This document shows positions 45,001 to 56,859 of a stretch of DNA of 64,000 nucleotides, one piece after another. This DNA comes from Cololabis saira. Taxonomy: Eukaryota > Chordata > Actinopteri > Beloniformes > Belonidae. Position 1 is the first letter of the stretch. Every line of letters starts with the position of its first letter. The translations under genes were made by a program, and so were the position numbers. Location of the stretch: assembly GCF_033807715.1 (NCBI RefSeq), contig NC_084610.1:4583769-4647768 (forward strand). The letters run 5' to 3'. The notes below the pieces were generated by a model. The model ran no database searches, was not told the origin of the DNA, and worked only from the letters and a program-made list of their open reading frames with translations.

Positions 45001-48000
45001 AAGGAAGGAAGGAAGAAAGAAAGGAAGGAAGGAAGGAAGGAAGGGAGAAAGGAAGGAAGGAAAGAAGGAAAGAAGGAAGAATAAAAAGAAGGAAGGAAGG
45101 AAGGGAGAAAAGGAAGGAAGAAAGGAAGGAAAGAAAGAAGGAAGAATGAAAAGAAGGAAGGAAGGAAGGAAGGAAGGAAGGAAGGAAGGAAGGAAGGAAG
45201 GAAGGAAGGAAAGAGGAAGGGAATAAGGAAGGAGAGAGCAGGAGGAAAGAAGGAAGGAAGGAAGGAAGGAAGGAAGGAAGGAAGGAAGGAAGAATGAAAA
45301 GAAGGAAAGAAGGAAGGAAGGAAGGACGGAAGGAAGGAAGGAAGGAAGGAAGGAAAGAGGAAGGGAATAAGGAAGGAGAGAGCAGGAGGAAAGAAGGAAG
45401 GAAGGAAGGAAGGAAGGAAGGAAGGAAGGAAGGGAGAAAGGAAGGAAGGAAAGAAGGAAGAATGAAAAGAAGGAAAAAGAAGTAAGGAAGGAAGGAAGGA
45501 AGGAAGGAAGGAAGGAAGTAAGAAAGAAAGAAAGGAAGGAAGGGAGAAAGGAAGGAAGGAAAGAAGGAAGAATAAAAAGAAGGAAGGAAGGAAGGGAGAA
45601 AAGGAAGGAAGAAAGGAAGGAAAGAAAGAAGGAAGAATGAAAAGAAGGAAGGAAGGAAGGAAGGAAGGAAGAATGAAAAGAAGGAAAGAAGGAAGGAAGG
45701 AAGGACGGAAGGAAGGAAGGAAGGAAGGAAGGAAGGAAGGAAGGAAGGAAAGAGGAAGGGAATAAGGAAGGAGAGAGCAGGAGGAAAGAAGGAAGGAAGG
45801 AAGGAAGGGAGAAAACAATGAAAGAAGGGAAGGAAGGGAGAAAAGAGGAAGGGAGAAGGAAGGAGAGAGCAGGAGGAAGGAAGGATAGGAGAATGAGGTG
45901 ATTTTGACCCGAACACAGTACCAGGGTTAAAGCGTCCCCAGCAGCCTCCCCTCCCTTACCGTCAGGTTTGACCAGCACCTCCTTCTGGCACATGTCCTGC
46001 ACGTTGACCGTGCAGTTGACGATGAACTCCGGCGTCGAGCAGTCATTGTGCTTCATCTCCTCACACTGGTAGCACTGGATCTGAAGGGCGTTTCCTGTCC
46101 CAGACGAGGAGAAAAGGAAAGATATTCAGGCTTAACGCTCGTCCCCATCCCTGCCCAGATCAGCAATTCAGTGAAAGGTCCAATATGTTGGAGTGTTTTG
46201 GAAAGTAGGATTACAGTTTGATAGATCTTCCATTGATGTTTCTTTAATTTCATTATATTTCATTTAACACGGAATGCTCCAGCTTGAAAGGAAATGGTTA
46301 TCCAACATCATGAATGAGGCATCAGTATTAATTGGAGCCTTGAAGCATCTTTTCAAACTATTTCAACAGAATCTTTTTGTAAAGTTGGTTAAAATGCCCA
46401 CAAATGTCTGACAGTAATACCTGAGACAAACTAATAACCCAATCCCCTGTGTGTCTTTCCCCAAAGGACCAGGGTTGGTCCCGTAAATGACTCTGTAACA
46501 GCCATTTGCTCATCAAACCGTCACTGCCTGGCTGTGCTTAGAGTTCAGTATGACGCGTGCAAATACGAGCCTTTCCAATGTTCCAATGTTTCCAATATCA
46601 TTTTATTGTTCAACCAGGTATTGCCACTTGTCACCTTTGTAAACATAAAATAAACGAACATAAATATCCACCTGCTATTTCTTGTTGTCCCATTCGCCCG
46701 AACACACGGTCAAAAAACCTTTTGCCTCCACACAGCCACCTGTGTGTGATTACACCTTGATTAAATAGGCCGTGCTAATTGATGGTATGACTGCTCCCCC
46801 TAGTGGACGGAAGGCTACCAAAAACACAAGATAAACACATTTGGTACAATAACACAAATGGCTCTTACAGACTCCTTTAAGGGTCGGGCCTGCTCCGATG
46901 TGAATATGGAACGGTGGGACCCGGGTGGGATTGGTTGATTACGTTATGTGAGTGCAACCTACCAAGGGGAGTTCACCCCCCAACAAAACAGGAAACAGCT
47001 GATCAGAGTAACAACAGCAAGACGTGAAAGTGCAACTGCAAAGTGAGAAACTGGTGAAACAAAGTCCGCGAGCTCTTCAGCCTCAGAGCTGAGAACGCCA
47101 TGACAGAATATTACAGGAACCAAGATGGTCCATCCTTGCAGCAACCACGACTGAAATGGTGGAGGTGGAGCAGGTAACCCGCTGGTAACTGCTGGTAATC
47201 TGCTCCACCTCCTGCAGCCAGCGCTGCGTCTGCCAGGTCTTCTGATGTCGGTGAGGCCGACCGGACCAGTCCAACAAAAACCCCCTCTGAAAATCCTTCT
47301 GCATGCCCGTAAGTTAGGTCATGTTACGCTGCGGCAGCCGACAACGAATTCTCCTCCCTCCCCCCAACTCAGCTTCAGCCAGCATCACCCCCTGCATTTA
47401 CGCCGCCCAGTACGCGGTAAACACTAACTCTTTACGCAGGCAAAGACTTGTGGTCTCACTTTCAGAGAAAACATCCAATAGGAGTCAAAAAGCTGCCGCT
47501 CCAAAAGTTGCCATGGTTACTAACCAGTATATCACAGCTTCCTCTACAAGGACGGGATTCAGCACCAGAGCTGAAGCACAGCAGAGAGGGAGGGGCCTGT
47601 TTCTTCTCAAGGTGACAACATTTTTTGATTAAAAAAACAACAAAAAAGACAAAGCTTTGCAGCCTCTTCGATTGTTTTTTAATGTTCTGCTAAATTGAAG
47701 TAAGCCAGACCTCCAGGATCCAGTCAGGACGTCCATGTGGGTTTAAAGGAAACTACTTGGGTCCAGAGTTGGCTTGGACTTGAAATGGGTAAAATAACAT
47801 CAGTCCTACACGGTTTCAGCATTTTGGCCCTAAATGTGCAGCACATGTGGGCTAAATATAAGGGGCCTATTTGGGATACAAGTGGGCTGAATCTGCATAA
47901 GATAAGAAATTGTGTTGGTCCCATATCGGGGTCATGGGCTTAATACAGAGCCATGGTGATTCCCACAAAACACCACAAATCCCACCAAGAAGCTGTGGAG

Positions 48001-50260
48001 GAACCGGCTTCAGACCCATAACACTCACTTTTAACCCATATGGAAATTCTGACTTGGTGGATTTTATTAGCTTGGTTATGCTCCGTTTATGCATTTATTA
48101 ACATATAATATCATTTGTATCAAAAAGTAAGAAAAAAAAACAAGCCAATCATAAAAAAATAAATAAATTGGTCAACATCAATGTTTAATAAAGCATCTTT
48201 TTCACTAATTTAGTTTGTTGCCTGCTGAAACGTGACTCATAAATAGTATTAAAAAATAACAAAATATTTTATTCAGTGTTTGAATTAATTTTCAGAAGAT
48301 CTGAGTATCAATGACTCCCGACTGAAGTCTGTTTTCTTCTCACTGCCTTGGACACGGTTCTTTCCTCTGCAGATCATTCAGTAAATCACAAAGGTCCTCA
48401 TATTTCCTATAGTCGCATGTTTCATAAGTCAGATTTCTTTCTTAGCTCTCTTTTGAAGAAAAAAAGAGAAGAAGAAAGTATATTTTCTTCTTTGTGGACT
48501 AGAGTCAAAGGTTTTTCTCTGAGGGCACAGAGGCGTCGTCAATAAGCATTCACACTCCAGCACATTTCTCATCTTCCCCGTTGTGACTTCTGCAAGTAAA
48601 AAGACGGGGTCAGGGTCTTCCCACTTTACCAAGCACATCATCTCCAGTTTTTCTGCAGTTTTTATTGTCAATCTCATGGCTTTTAGCATACCGGTTATAA
48701 ACTCATGCATGCTGTTGAGAATAAGGCGCGTGAAAGCACTGAGAAGCTCTTTTAAATTCACTGTTAACCCGTGGATTTTATAGGTGATAAAACTCCATTT
48801 ACAATCCGAACAGGCGGCTGACTGAATGACCCCCGAGCCGCTCGTCCCCAGAGGTGCTTAGAGAGAAGAGAAAATAAAACTCTTGTCACATAGATAACTC
48901 TCAGAGCTCCGAGTGGCTTTTTGCACATTTCTTTCAACGCTGCCTGGAGACATCATTGTGATGTCCAATATGTATGGGCTTACAGAAAGGGCAAGATATC
49001 AGCTCAAAGCCAAAGGAAACCTACAATGCAATGGCTCATGGGAGCCATTATACTGCAGAAGTGGTTAAGTGGCATTGAAATGAGATGGTTTCATTACAAC
49101 AGCAGCAGAGACACTCAAGTCCTGCAGAGACACCTGCCTTTTCTTCTCCCCTCTCAAGCTGACAGACATCACCCGTGTCCTAATTAAAACTGCAACAATC
49201 ATCGATCTGAAGTACAAGACAGCACTATCAAGCAAAGCGAATAAAATAGGTCTGCATGGATCACACACACACATCCGCCCTAATTAATCTCAGCCAAACG
49301 AGCGCCTTTAAAAACCTCCATCCATCACCTGGGGAGGATTTCAGGAGAGCCAAAAAAAAACAAAAAACAGTAAAAACCTCTCCTGGCTGGAGCTCAGCTC
49401 ATCAGTCCTCGGAAATGTCCCTACATTTATTTTATAGGCTAGAAAGAAAACCTGTTCTGCATCAGGTGCACAATCACCTGAAGCTCTCGTCCTCCGTTTG
49501 ATGTTGCAGGGACGCTCTCTACTTCTATTTAGAAATGCATCAACAATCGTCAGTGCAACCTTTAGGGGAATCTTTTTCCTCCATCTATCCATCATCTCCT
49601 TCTCTGGGGTTACGGGGATCTGCTGGAGCCTGTCCCAGATCTCTCAACAGTTGAGTTGTCTAGGCTAAGCTGTGAAAAAGTAAAAATCAATTTAATCGTT
49701 GAAGGGATCCTACTTTAAATAAAAGAAAAGGGAAAAAAGGGTCCAAAAAGGAGGGATTGGTGCCCAATTTTTCCATCAATTGCACAGGCAAGAAGAAAAA
49801 TGTTCATTTAAGGAAAAGGAGAATTAACAGGGACGCTAAAATACCTTTTCTCCCATTTTTATGCTCTTTTATGACATGAATCAGGGTTTTTATCCCCGTC
49901 CGCCCTTAATGAGCTGACAGAGCAGCACACCGCACACCCAGCACCAGACGCAACATCACGGCTCATCCCTGCTCTTTCCCCCTGGCAGGATATGTGTTGT
50001 GATATATTTGATTTGCGCAGAAAGAGTTACCAAAGCAGAAAAATGTTTTATTTCCCGCGGAAATAAAGTTTTATTCAGTCATGGAACAGTGCGCCGTGAT
50101 AAAGTGTTCCCATCGTGTCATTCACAGCCGCTATAAACGTCTGAATTGCTCCTTTATTAATGTAATCCTCAACACGTCCCTGTTGCGCACATAAAGCCCG
50201 GCTGCACCTACCTGCGTCCAGAAACACTCCCAATAAAGTCGCAAAGACGAGCAGACGCAT
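39006..50260 (-). CDS. lypd1: Ly6/PLAUR domain-containing protein 1 (Lynx2), complete, 3 exons
   Basis: LYPD1 is a GPI-anchored three-finger protein that binds nicotinic acetylcholine receptors and dampens their activity. Coding exons: 50212-50260, 45960-46094, 39006-39229. They total 408 nt, giving 135 residues plus stop, with GT-AG junctions in phase. Residues 1-17 form a hydrophobic signal peptide beginning MRLLVF. The Ly6 domain starts at CYQCEE (Cys24, Cys27), continues through TPEFIVNCTVNVQDMC, which is shared with mammalian LYPD1, and closes with CCNTPLCN (about 97-104). Asn43 (NCT) is a potential glycosylation site. Residues from about 120 are a leucine-rich hydrophobic tail, as expected for a GPI signal. 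Human LYPD1 has 141 residues. Introns are 4.1 kb and 6.7 kb. The second holds two hAT-like elements and a piggyBac-like MITE. Confidence 0.95.
39230..40937 (-). other. lypd1: lypd1 intron 2, 3' part
   Basis: Non-coding. Short ORFs near 39706-40210 show no family similarity that I can name. Confidence 0.5.
40938..41449. mobile_element. CAGGGGTCGGCAACC hAT-like MITE, copy 3, in lypd1 intron 2
   Basis: The element at 40946-41441 has perfect 8-bp duplications TATTAGAA. The left end is mutated (CGGTAACGACAACCCG); the right end is intact (GGTTGCCGACCCCTG). It is in the opposite orientation to copy 2. Confidence 0.85.
41450..42555 (-). other. lypd1: lypd1 intron 2, middle part
   Basis: Non-coding. 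A segment at 41575-41690 (TCTGCTCTAAAGTTGGACAT) recurs at 38056 and is probably an uncharacterised dispersed repeat. Nothing else was recognised. Confidence 0.4.
42556..43056. mobile_element. CAGGGGTCGGCAACC hAT-like MITE, copy 4, in lypd1 intron 2
   Basis: The element at 42564-43048 has an intact left end and a slightly mutated right end (GGGTTGCTGATACCTG). The flanking 8-bp sequences are only partly similar. GAGAAAAAAGTCGAAATGTC repeats fill the interior. Confidence 0.8.
43057..44714 (-). other. lypd1: lypd1 intron 2, 5'-proximal part
   Basis: About 1.65 kb of non-repetitive intron sequence. No exon or RNA gene was recognised. Confidence 0.4.
44715..45930 (-). mobile_element. piggyBac-like MITE filled with GGAA microsatellite, copy 1
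   Basis: TTAA target duplications lie at 44715-44718 and 45927-45930. The inverted ends are CCCTTGTGCTGTCTTTGGGT and ACCCGAACACAGTACCAGGG. Nearly the whole 1.2-kb interior is (GGAA)n with recurring variants such as GAAGAATGAAAAGAAGGAA and GAGAGAGCAGGAGGAAAG. TTAA plus CCC-starting ends is the piggyBac signature. The 360-450-codon Phe/Ser/Leu/Pro ORFs across it are repeat artefacts. Confidence 0.75.
46095..50211 (-). other. lypd1: lypd1 intron 1
   Basis: 4.1 kb, non-coding. Only weak repeat-like stretches are seen, such as 47740-48060 with recurring 'TGGGCTNAAT' phrases. No complete transposon or nested gene was recognised. Confidence 0.5.
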
Positions 50261-50575
50261 CCTCTCCCAAATGACGCTCGGAGGAGAAACATCAGACCCG
50301 GCACGAGAAATAAATAAATACAATTAAATAGAATCAAAACTAATAGGAAAAAGGGGAACTTGTTGAGAAGACGGGGATCGGGAGGAGAGCGGAGCGGCTC
50401 GGAGGAAACCAGGACGCGGATCCGCGCATCTCCCGCTGCTGCTGGAGACGGGGCTGCGCGCAAAGTGCGCGCGTCGCCGCGGCTGGAGACGGAGACCTGA
50501 GAACCACGTGACCGGAGCCGCGGCCGGAGAACCACGTGACCGGAGCGGATCAACCAAACCAGACCATTCCGCTTT
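50261..50575 (-). promoter_or_regulatory. lypd1: lypd1 5' UTR and promoter with duplicated CACGTG box
   Basis: The sequence upstream of the lypd1 ATG is GC- and CpG-rich, especially 50385-50550. It contains two copies of a block around GAGAACCACGTGACCGGAGC, 28 bp apart, each with a CACGTG E-box (50505-50510 and 50533-50538). Such sites are bound by USF, MYC and TFE/MITF-type factors. A hAT-like element inserted at 50593 marks the outer edge of the unique promoter sequence. Binding is inferred from motif only. Confidence 0.45.
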
Positions 50576-50584
50576 ATGCCTTTC

Positions 50585-50992
50585 ATGACTAGTACAGAAG
50601 AGTATCAGGGCCAGGCAGCGAAAGAAAAAATAATATTGGAGAGGAGGAAGATTTTTTTTTCATTATGCACTTCGAGAAAAAAGTCGAAATGTTGAGAAAA
50701 AAGTCAAAATTTCGTGAATAAAGTTGAAATGTTGAGAATAAAGGCGACATTTCGACTTTTTTCTCGAAATTGTATTTCAACATTAATCTCGATATTTCGA
50801 CTTTTTTCTCGACATTTTTCTCGAAACTGTATTTCAACATTAATCTCGACATTTCTACTTTTTTCTCGAAACTGTATTTCAACATTAATCTCGATATTTC
50901 GACTTTTTTCTCGAAGTGCACAATAAAAAAAAATCTTCCCCTCTCAAATATTTTTTCTCCTGCATGGCTCTAATACTCTTCCGTATGACTAG
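50585..50992. mobile_element. GGAAGAGTATCAGGGCC MITE, copy 2, upstream of lypd1
   Basis: The element at 50593-50984 has perfect 8-bp duplications ATGACTAG. The interior alternates GAGAAAAAAGTCGAAAT and TTTCAACATTAATCTCGA repeats and forms inverted halves. Confidence 0.8.
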
Positions 50993-51043
50993 TGACTGTT
51001 TTCATAAGCACGTCTGTGATTAAAAAAAACCAAGGTAGGTATT

Positions 51044-51171
<128 letters not shown>

Positions 51172-52543
51172 TTACAACACTTAAACACATTATTGCTACA
51201 TTATTGATGCACTTTAGGAGGAAAACACTAAATTTAAGAGTAAAGTTAAAACAAAATAAAAACCTTGGCTCACTAACATACATTTTTCTAGGGCTGAGAT
51301 AAATATATGATAGATGGCAGTTTATCGTCTTATCTATGACAACTCAAGAATAAAGACACTCGAGATATGATTATTGAAAAGATAAAACTGAAGTTGAGTT
51401 AGCTAAATAAATTGAATTATAGGCTACACATTTTGGCGAGACGAGCTATATTGTACATAAAAGCGTTACATCTTATCTCTTACACTATTATAGGTAACAT
51501 ATGTTGCTAGAGTTGACATGAATGTTATAGTTATTACACTTTAAGAAAAGGGCAATAAAATAAAGCACAAAGAAAAGGGCAATAAATCTCATCTCATCAC
51601 CTGTTTCTGCTCCAGCCCACCTGTTAGCCCCGCCCCCTCATCAGGCCCCGCCCCCTCATCAGCCTCCCCCCCACACCTGTGACAGGGGGGTTTTACCTGC
51701 CAGTGTTTATGTTACGTTTATGTAATAATTGCTCAGGGGTTTATGTTCTGGCTCTCTGGAAACCTAGAGATGTTAAATACTGCAGTTAATAATAAAGATT
51801 ATCGACTGATATTCCCTCCCGTAACACAAATGTCTTCTTTTTTTTTTTACGTGGCAATGCATCATCTTTTATGATTCATTTGCAACCAGGCTAGGCTATA
51901 AAAAAATGAAAATAATAAAATTCTGGTTTCATAAATTTTTAAATTGGCAGAAGTACAATAGTTTTTGAGTTTATTAAGACAAAACTGAACATTTTCTGGA
52001 TTTACACAGACTTTCCCACAAATCTGTTAGAATACACCAATTAATTCTGACTTAATATATATTAATTTGCAAAATAAACAAAAAACAATAGTCATGTGAC
52101 AGAGATAATTAACTGTCACAGAGAAGTACCTGTATGGCAAGCCATTGGGAACGTAAAATATCAGCAATACTCAGCTTGTTTTCCTTTTAATCAGACACAT
52201 GGCCTAACTGAACTTAACACAAAAAGTTTGGTAGATAATTTCTTTATTTGAAAGATGCATCTTGGCAGTAATCTTATACTGTTGGAAAGCCTGTTTATTT
52301 CCCTTTTAAAGGGTAACCCATTTGTAAGAAACCTGCATTAGTGGGATGAGCAGCAGAGCTGAGGATGTGGGTTGCATCCATAAAAGAATAGCCAAATCTT
52401 TTCTGTCAATGCCAAACAGCTGATTTTGCTGCTACTGACTCTTGTTTGAAGCTTCTGGTTTTGCAGATTTGCAGTCAAGGCTTCCAGGACGATGTGGCCG
52501 ACGGCTCTCGGCCCAGACGTCATGTCTGCCATGACTGCCCTTC
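51172..52543. other. lypd1-nckap5 intergenic region
   Basis: AT-rich. It includes a GC-rich 70-bp stretch with CCCCGCCCCCTCATCAGG twice (51625-51660) and a truncated LINE tail (51690-51775). No gene was recognised. Confidence 0.4.
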
Positions 52544-53271
52544 ACCGTCAGCAGTACTCGAGTTGTAAAAAAAAAATCAGGTGGCATGGTGGATTTTATC
52601 ATATGGGGACAGATAATTTGTGCTGATTACAAATAATATAATATATTACAAATAATAGCAGTGACCAAAACACCTGCAGAAATACTGCAGGAATGACATA
52701 GCAGCAGTTAAATGCAGCCTTCTGTAAGCTTTAAATATCCACTGGGCTTACATCAAATACATCAAAACACAACAATAAAAAACACTTTTCTGAACTTATC
52801 AATATGTCCTTCACAGGATAAGTAAAATGGATCACTGCAAAAACTCAAAATCTTAACAAGTATATTTGTCTTATTTCTAGTTAAAATGTCTCATTTTAGT
52901 AAAAAAAATCTCATTACACTTAAAACAAGACTCATCTCTGGAAAAAATAACAATTTTCACCTGTTTCAAGTAGTTTTTCACTTAAAATAAGTAGAAAAAT
53001 CTGCCAGTGGAACAAGATTATTTTTGCTTATAATAGGAAGATAAATCTTGTCCCACTGGCAGATTTTCTACTTATTTCAAGTGAAAATTTACTTGAAACA
53101 GGTGAAAATTGTCAAATAAGTTATTTTTCTGGTGATGACTCTAAATGTTGAAATAGCAGTAAAACCACATTCATTGATGAAATGACATAAGGGATGGAAA
53201 GGGGGGATGGCAGTTTTATTTTTATTTCAGGAGGGATGCCATCCCCCCTCAACTCCAGTACTGACCGCCAG
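52544..53271. mobile_element. CAGTACTG hAT-like MITE, copy 2
   Basis: The element at 52552-53263 has 8-bp flanks ACCGTCAG and ACCGCCAG (7 of 8). It contains the conserved internal inverted repeat (52955-53110). Confidence 0.8.
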
Positions 53272-53914
53272 GCCTGTTCACACCGGTGTCGGCAGCACGT
53301 GCACTGAAACCTCAACTATCATGTGTTCGGTTCTTCCACATGATAATGAATCCACTATTTGTTAAATGCATAAATTGTTAAATTGCCACTATGTGTTGTT
53401 TCTTCAAACTTCAATCATCAAATCCACCAAACACGAGTCAAAGTTGTTTGGCATTGGCAGAGATTTGGCAATGTTTTTATGGATGCAACCCACACTCTCA
53501 GCTCTGCTGCTGATCCCACTAATGGATGCTCCTAACAAGTGTGCTACCTTTTAAAAGGGAAACAAACAGGCTTTCCAACGGTGTGAGATTTACTGCCAAG
53601 AAGCATTGTGATAAGTAGTAATGTACCAAACACAAATGCTGGTACTTTTTGTGCCAGGTTTGTTTACTTACATGTGCATAATCACTGGCTATAATTACCG
53701 TCTAGATCAGGAGGTGGAACTGTATTTTGTATTCATGACCCTCAGGGCAGCTTTCAGGGTCATGAAATGTTATTCCTAACTAGTTAAGGCTCTTGAGGTT
53801 GAACGTGTGTTTTTTCTTTTTATAAATGAACCTAGAAAAGCTCGTTTATGCTGTTGATGCTTTGTCACTGGATCCGAGAAGAAAAGCACGCAGTCTTCAG
53901 CTCAGCTTGAAATA
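53272..53914. other. Region beyond nckap5 polyadenylation signal
   Basis: Contains segments related to 52320-52545 in inverse order, such as GCAACCCACA and CAAGTGTG, on the other side of the MITE: 52322-52400 and 53475-53590 share AAAGGGNAA, 'GGCTTTCCAAC' and 'CTGCTGATCCCACTAATG' on opposite strands. This suggests a larger inverted repeat around the MITE. No gene was seen. Confidence 0.4.
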
Positions 53915-56483
53915 GGAAATAATTTCTCATATTTATTTTGGAAATAGTTACACAAAATATAGCATTAAAGTAGTGTAACAGACAAAATTGCACAGTAATA
54001 TTAATAATAATAATAATAATAATAATAATTAATAATAATAATAATAACCAAATAACACTGCTGGTAACCATTTCTCTTTACAAAGTAACCAGGAACATTT
54101 AAGGAAAAAGGTGAAGCATGTCAATCACACTACAGTCCGACAGTACAAAACGTGGGTATAAATACTGGACGTCTAGAAAAATACACAAGTCCTCTTTTAA
54201 TACAATATTAACAGTTTCATAGAAAACTTGAAACACACAGTCGGCTCTGTTGATTAGCACCAGCTGGTCAAAATCCAGAGAGAAATTTGGCATAAATCCA
54301 TGTAAAGTTCAAATATGTGTTCAAAATAAAATGATAAATCGTTTTTAGCATCAGCTCTTATTGATCAAAATAAAGATTTTCTTTAGAAACAGAAACCCCT
54401 TAAAGAAATCCACAAGAAAAGATCCATGCGATGTCCAAGAACAGTAGACTTACAACCTTGGTTGAATGATTGGCAAACAATTTACATCTTTATTCTTTTT
54501 TTTCTTTCTTATTTGCATATATCAATCACCAATGCCCATTCTGATATTAACTTATAGCCATTTTTATATACAACGTAATATACAGCGAGGAGAAGAAGAC
54601 TGAGGTTGGGAGAGGTCAGGCTTGCCGCGATGCTACATGACACTGAAAGCGCTACTGTTGGGATTCGGAGACTTTTAACAGGAGATCAATAAAAGCGAAA
54701 GACAACAGAGGGCTATTTGAATGTGTCAAACGCTGCCGACAGCTAGGCTTAATTCTTACAATCTTAATGAGTCCAGTACGTTCCCTGAGCTACCAACAAT
54801 GAGAAGGGGTGTCTTCAAGCCAAACTGTTGGTTGTTTGTTGTACCTGCATGTCATTTGGACACATAAAAAAAAAAAAAAAGTTTAAAAAGTTAGATTTTT
54901 TCTCCATACCAAGTAGGCAAATCCATCCCCAGGAAAACAACCGGATATGGATCTGCCTGACGTCACGGCAAACCAAGAAGCATTTACAAATAAATACACG
55001 GTAATCATGTTGCTGGACCCCCCCCCCCCCAAATATTATCGATTTCAGACTCGTCAGCTTGATAAAACTGAGAAATCTGGCTTTTTTCTCTTTTTAAAGA
55101 GCTGGCAGATGCGAAGGGGATTATTTTAAGCCGAGCCAAGTCGTTGTCCAAACCCTAACGAACTAGATCTTATTCCTAAACCTAACCATGCACATAAGGA
55201 AACCTGTCATGTGACTGAACGTTGGCCGTCCCGCTGCTCCCCTAACGTTTCTTTTAGGTCCAAATAGTCGCACAAATAAAACAGGTGTGCCAAAAAACTA
55301 ATTTCACAACGGTTCAGGAGAGAAGCAGAGAAACCAGGTATTACTACTATGGGTATCACACGTAGCAGCGATAAATTATCCAACCATTTGGGCTTAAATG
55401 GAAGTTTTTTGCGAATGGGAACGCCGTCTACTGCACGGGTCCGCCCTGCGACGCCTCTGAACAATCATTCACTTTACACTCCTCACAAACTTTATACAGT
55501 ATTCGTTACAGTGCAATGATAAGTACCCCAGCATGGGGCGATGATAACCAAACATGTCAAAGAAAAGAATCAAAAACAACAAGAAAAGAGAAGGTGTGTA
55601 TTGCTGTTAAGTTGAACCGCACCCAGAGTCCAGCTACTAAAGTCCTGGTTGGGGCTGAGGTTTTATCCTTGCATCTCCAGTTTCACTAAGTGCTTCGTGT
55701 TGTACGTAGAGAGTTAAAGGTTGTAGGATTAAAAAGTGTTCAAAGTAATTTCTTTTTCCGGAGTTGCTCCAGCAGACGAGTTCAGACGAGGAGGCTGCAG
55801 TGGGGATTTCTTTTCCCTATCTCTGTTTGTTTTTACCTCAGACACCACGGTTAGCCCGGCCAAGCAGCGGATTATTTTCTTTTCAATACAACAGAAATGT
55901 CTCTGGTTCCTCTGGAGCTGATATTGATTTCCGAGTGGGCCGCACTTACGGGCAGTAACAACCTCCGAGGTGTTATTACTTCTGCAGCCATCCAGGTCGC
56001 GTTGAGTTGTGGCTCCTGTAAGAGTCGTGGAATACAGCCGGTACGTTCTGTACCGATGCAAATGGTCGAGAACGGAGTGATACCAGATCCATTTCATAAG
56101 AGGGACTGTTTTTTCTGGTCGTTTCCAAGACCAACATATTATTTTCTTTGTTTTTCTTATTCTTATTTGCTGCTCGACTTTAATGGGCATTAATTTTTGG
56201 CACCCAAAGGGACTTCATTAGGTTTAAGCACCAGATTTGCTCGTTTAGGATTAGGCGGCTTGGTGTTTACTGCAGTCATGTTTAGAGGATACCTCCTGAT
56301 GAAATTTCCAAGATATTAAATTTATCTAAGGTTTGTTATGGTCGGAGAAATGCGAATCTTCCCAAAAATTCCCCTTGTGGGTCAACTGAACCCTTCGACA
56401 TCCAACCCAAAAAAAATGAGAACAGCCAGGAACTCAAGAAGTCCGAAGCGTCAGAAAAACGTGAGGTTGAGCCTCATGTTTTG
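53915..56483 (-). other. nckap5: Probable nckap5 3' UTR
   Basis: From the stop codon to an AATAAA at 53932-53937 (minus strand) there are about 2.5 kb with no recognised transposon copy, in contrast to the dense repeats on both sides. This fits a long 3' UTR. It contains a short (AAT)n tract at about 53998-54048, a poly-A run near 54868-54882 and a C-run at 55018-55030. The polyadenylation site is inferred. Confidence 0.45.
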
Positions 56484-56783
56484 TCAGACGTCGTTGGAGC
56501 CCTGACTGGTGCAGGAGGAGAAACTGTCGTAGAGTGAGTCGCTGAGGGAGCCGGCGGGGTCGGCCCCGGGCCTGCTAACGAACCCGGAGGAGGACGAGGG
56601 CTCTTCCAGCTTGCAGCAGTTGTCCTCGCTCCTCCCTCGGTCGGACTCGCGGCCTCGGTGCCCACTCAAGCTCTTGTCCGGACACAGGCTGCCCTGATTC
56701 AGCTGGTTCAGGGACTCCAGAGACATGTCCAGGGAGGCCGGCTGGCCGGGACTGACGGGAATCTTCTCCAGGGGAATCTCCGT
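56484..56783 (-). CDS. nckap5: NCK-associated protein 5, last coding exon (partial gene)
   Basis: This minus-strand exon is 300 nt, phase 0, with a clean acceptor (TCTGCAG|ACG at 56784) and a TGA stop at 56484-56486. It encodes 99 residues beginning TEIPLEKIPVSPGQ, then a Ser-rich segment, and ends SLSDSLYDSFSSCTSQGSNDV without the need for further exons. I associate this acidic, Ser-rich end with the C-terminus of the NCKAP5/NCKAP5L family. NCKAP5 is favoured over NCKAP5L because NCKAP5 neighbours LYPD1 in human 2q21 and the same adjacency is seen here. The protein is a large, mostly disordered Nck-associated, microtubule-related protein. Upstream exons should lie at higher coordinates; none was recognised with confidence up to 64,000. 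Confidence 0.75.
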   Translation of the reverse strand, partial: TEIPLEKIPVSPGQPASLDMSLESLNQLNQGSLCPDKSLSGHRGRESDRGRSEDNCCKLEEPSSSSGFVSRPGADPAGSLSDSLYDSFSSCTSQGSNDV

Positions 56784-56859
56784 CTGCAGAGGAAAGAAAG
56801 AAGCTCAGATCAACACGTGTTCATTTATCATCATCAACAATGACTCTGCAGCATTATGA

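Noticed and set aside
44692..46056. 454-codon ORF (and two of 367-392 codons) rich in Phe, Ser, Leu, Pro
   Set aside because: Its body is translated GGAA microsatellite of the piggyBac-like MITE. Only its first part, 45960-46056, overlaps real lypd1 exon 2.
55729..56190. 153-codon minus ORF
   Set aside because: Lies in the presumed nckap5 3' UTR, has no recognisable domain and no supporting splice structure.
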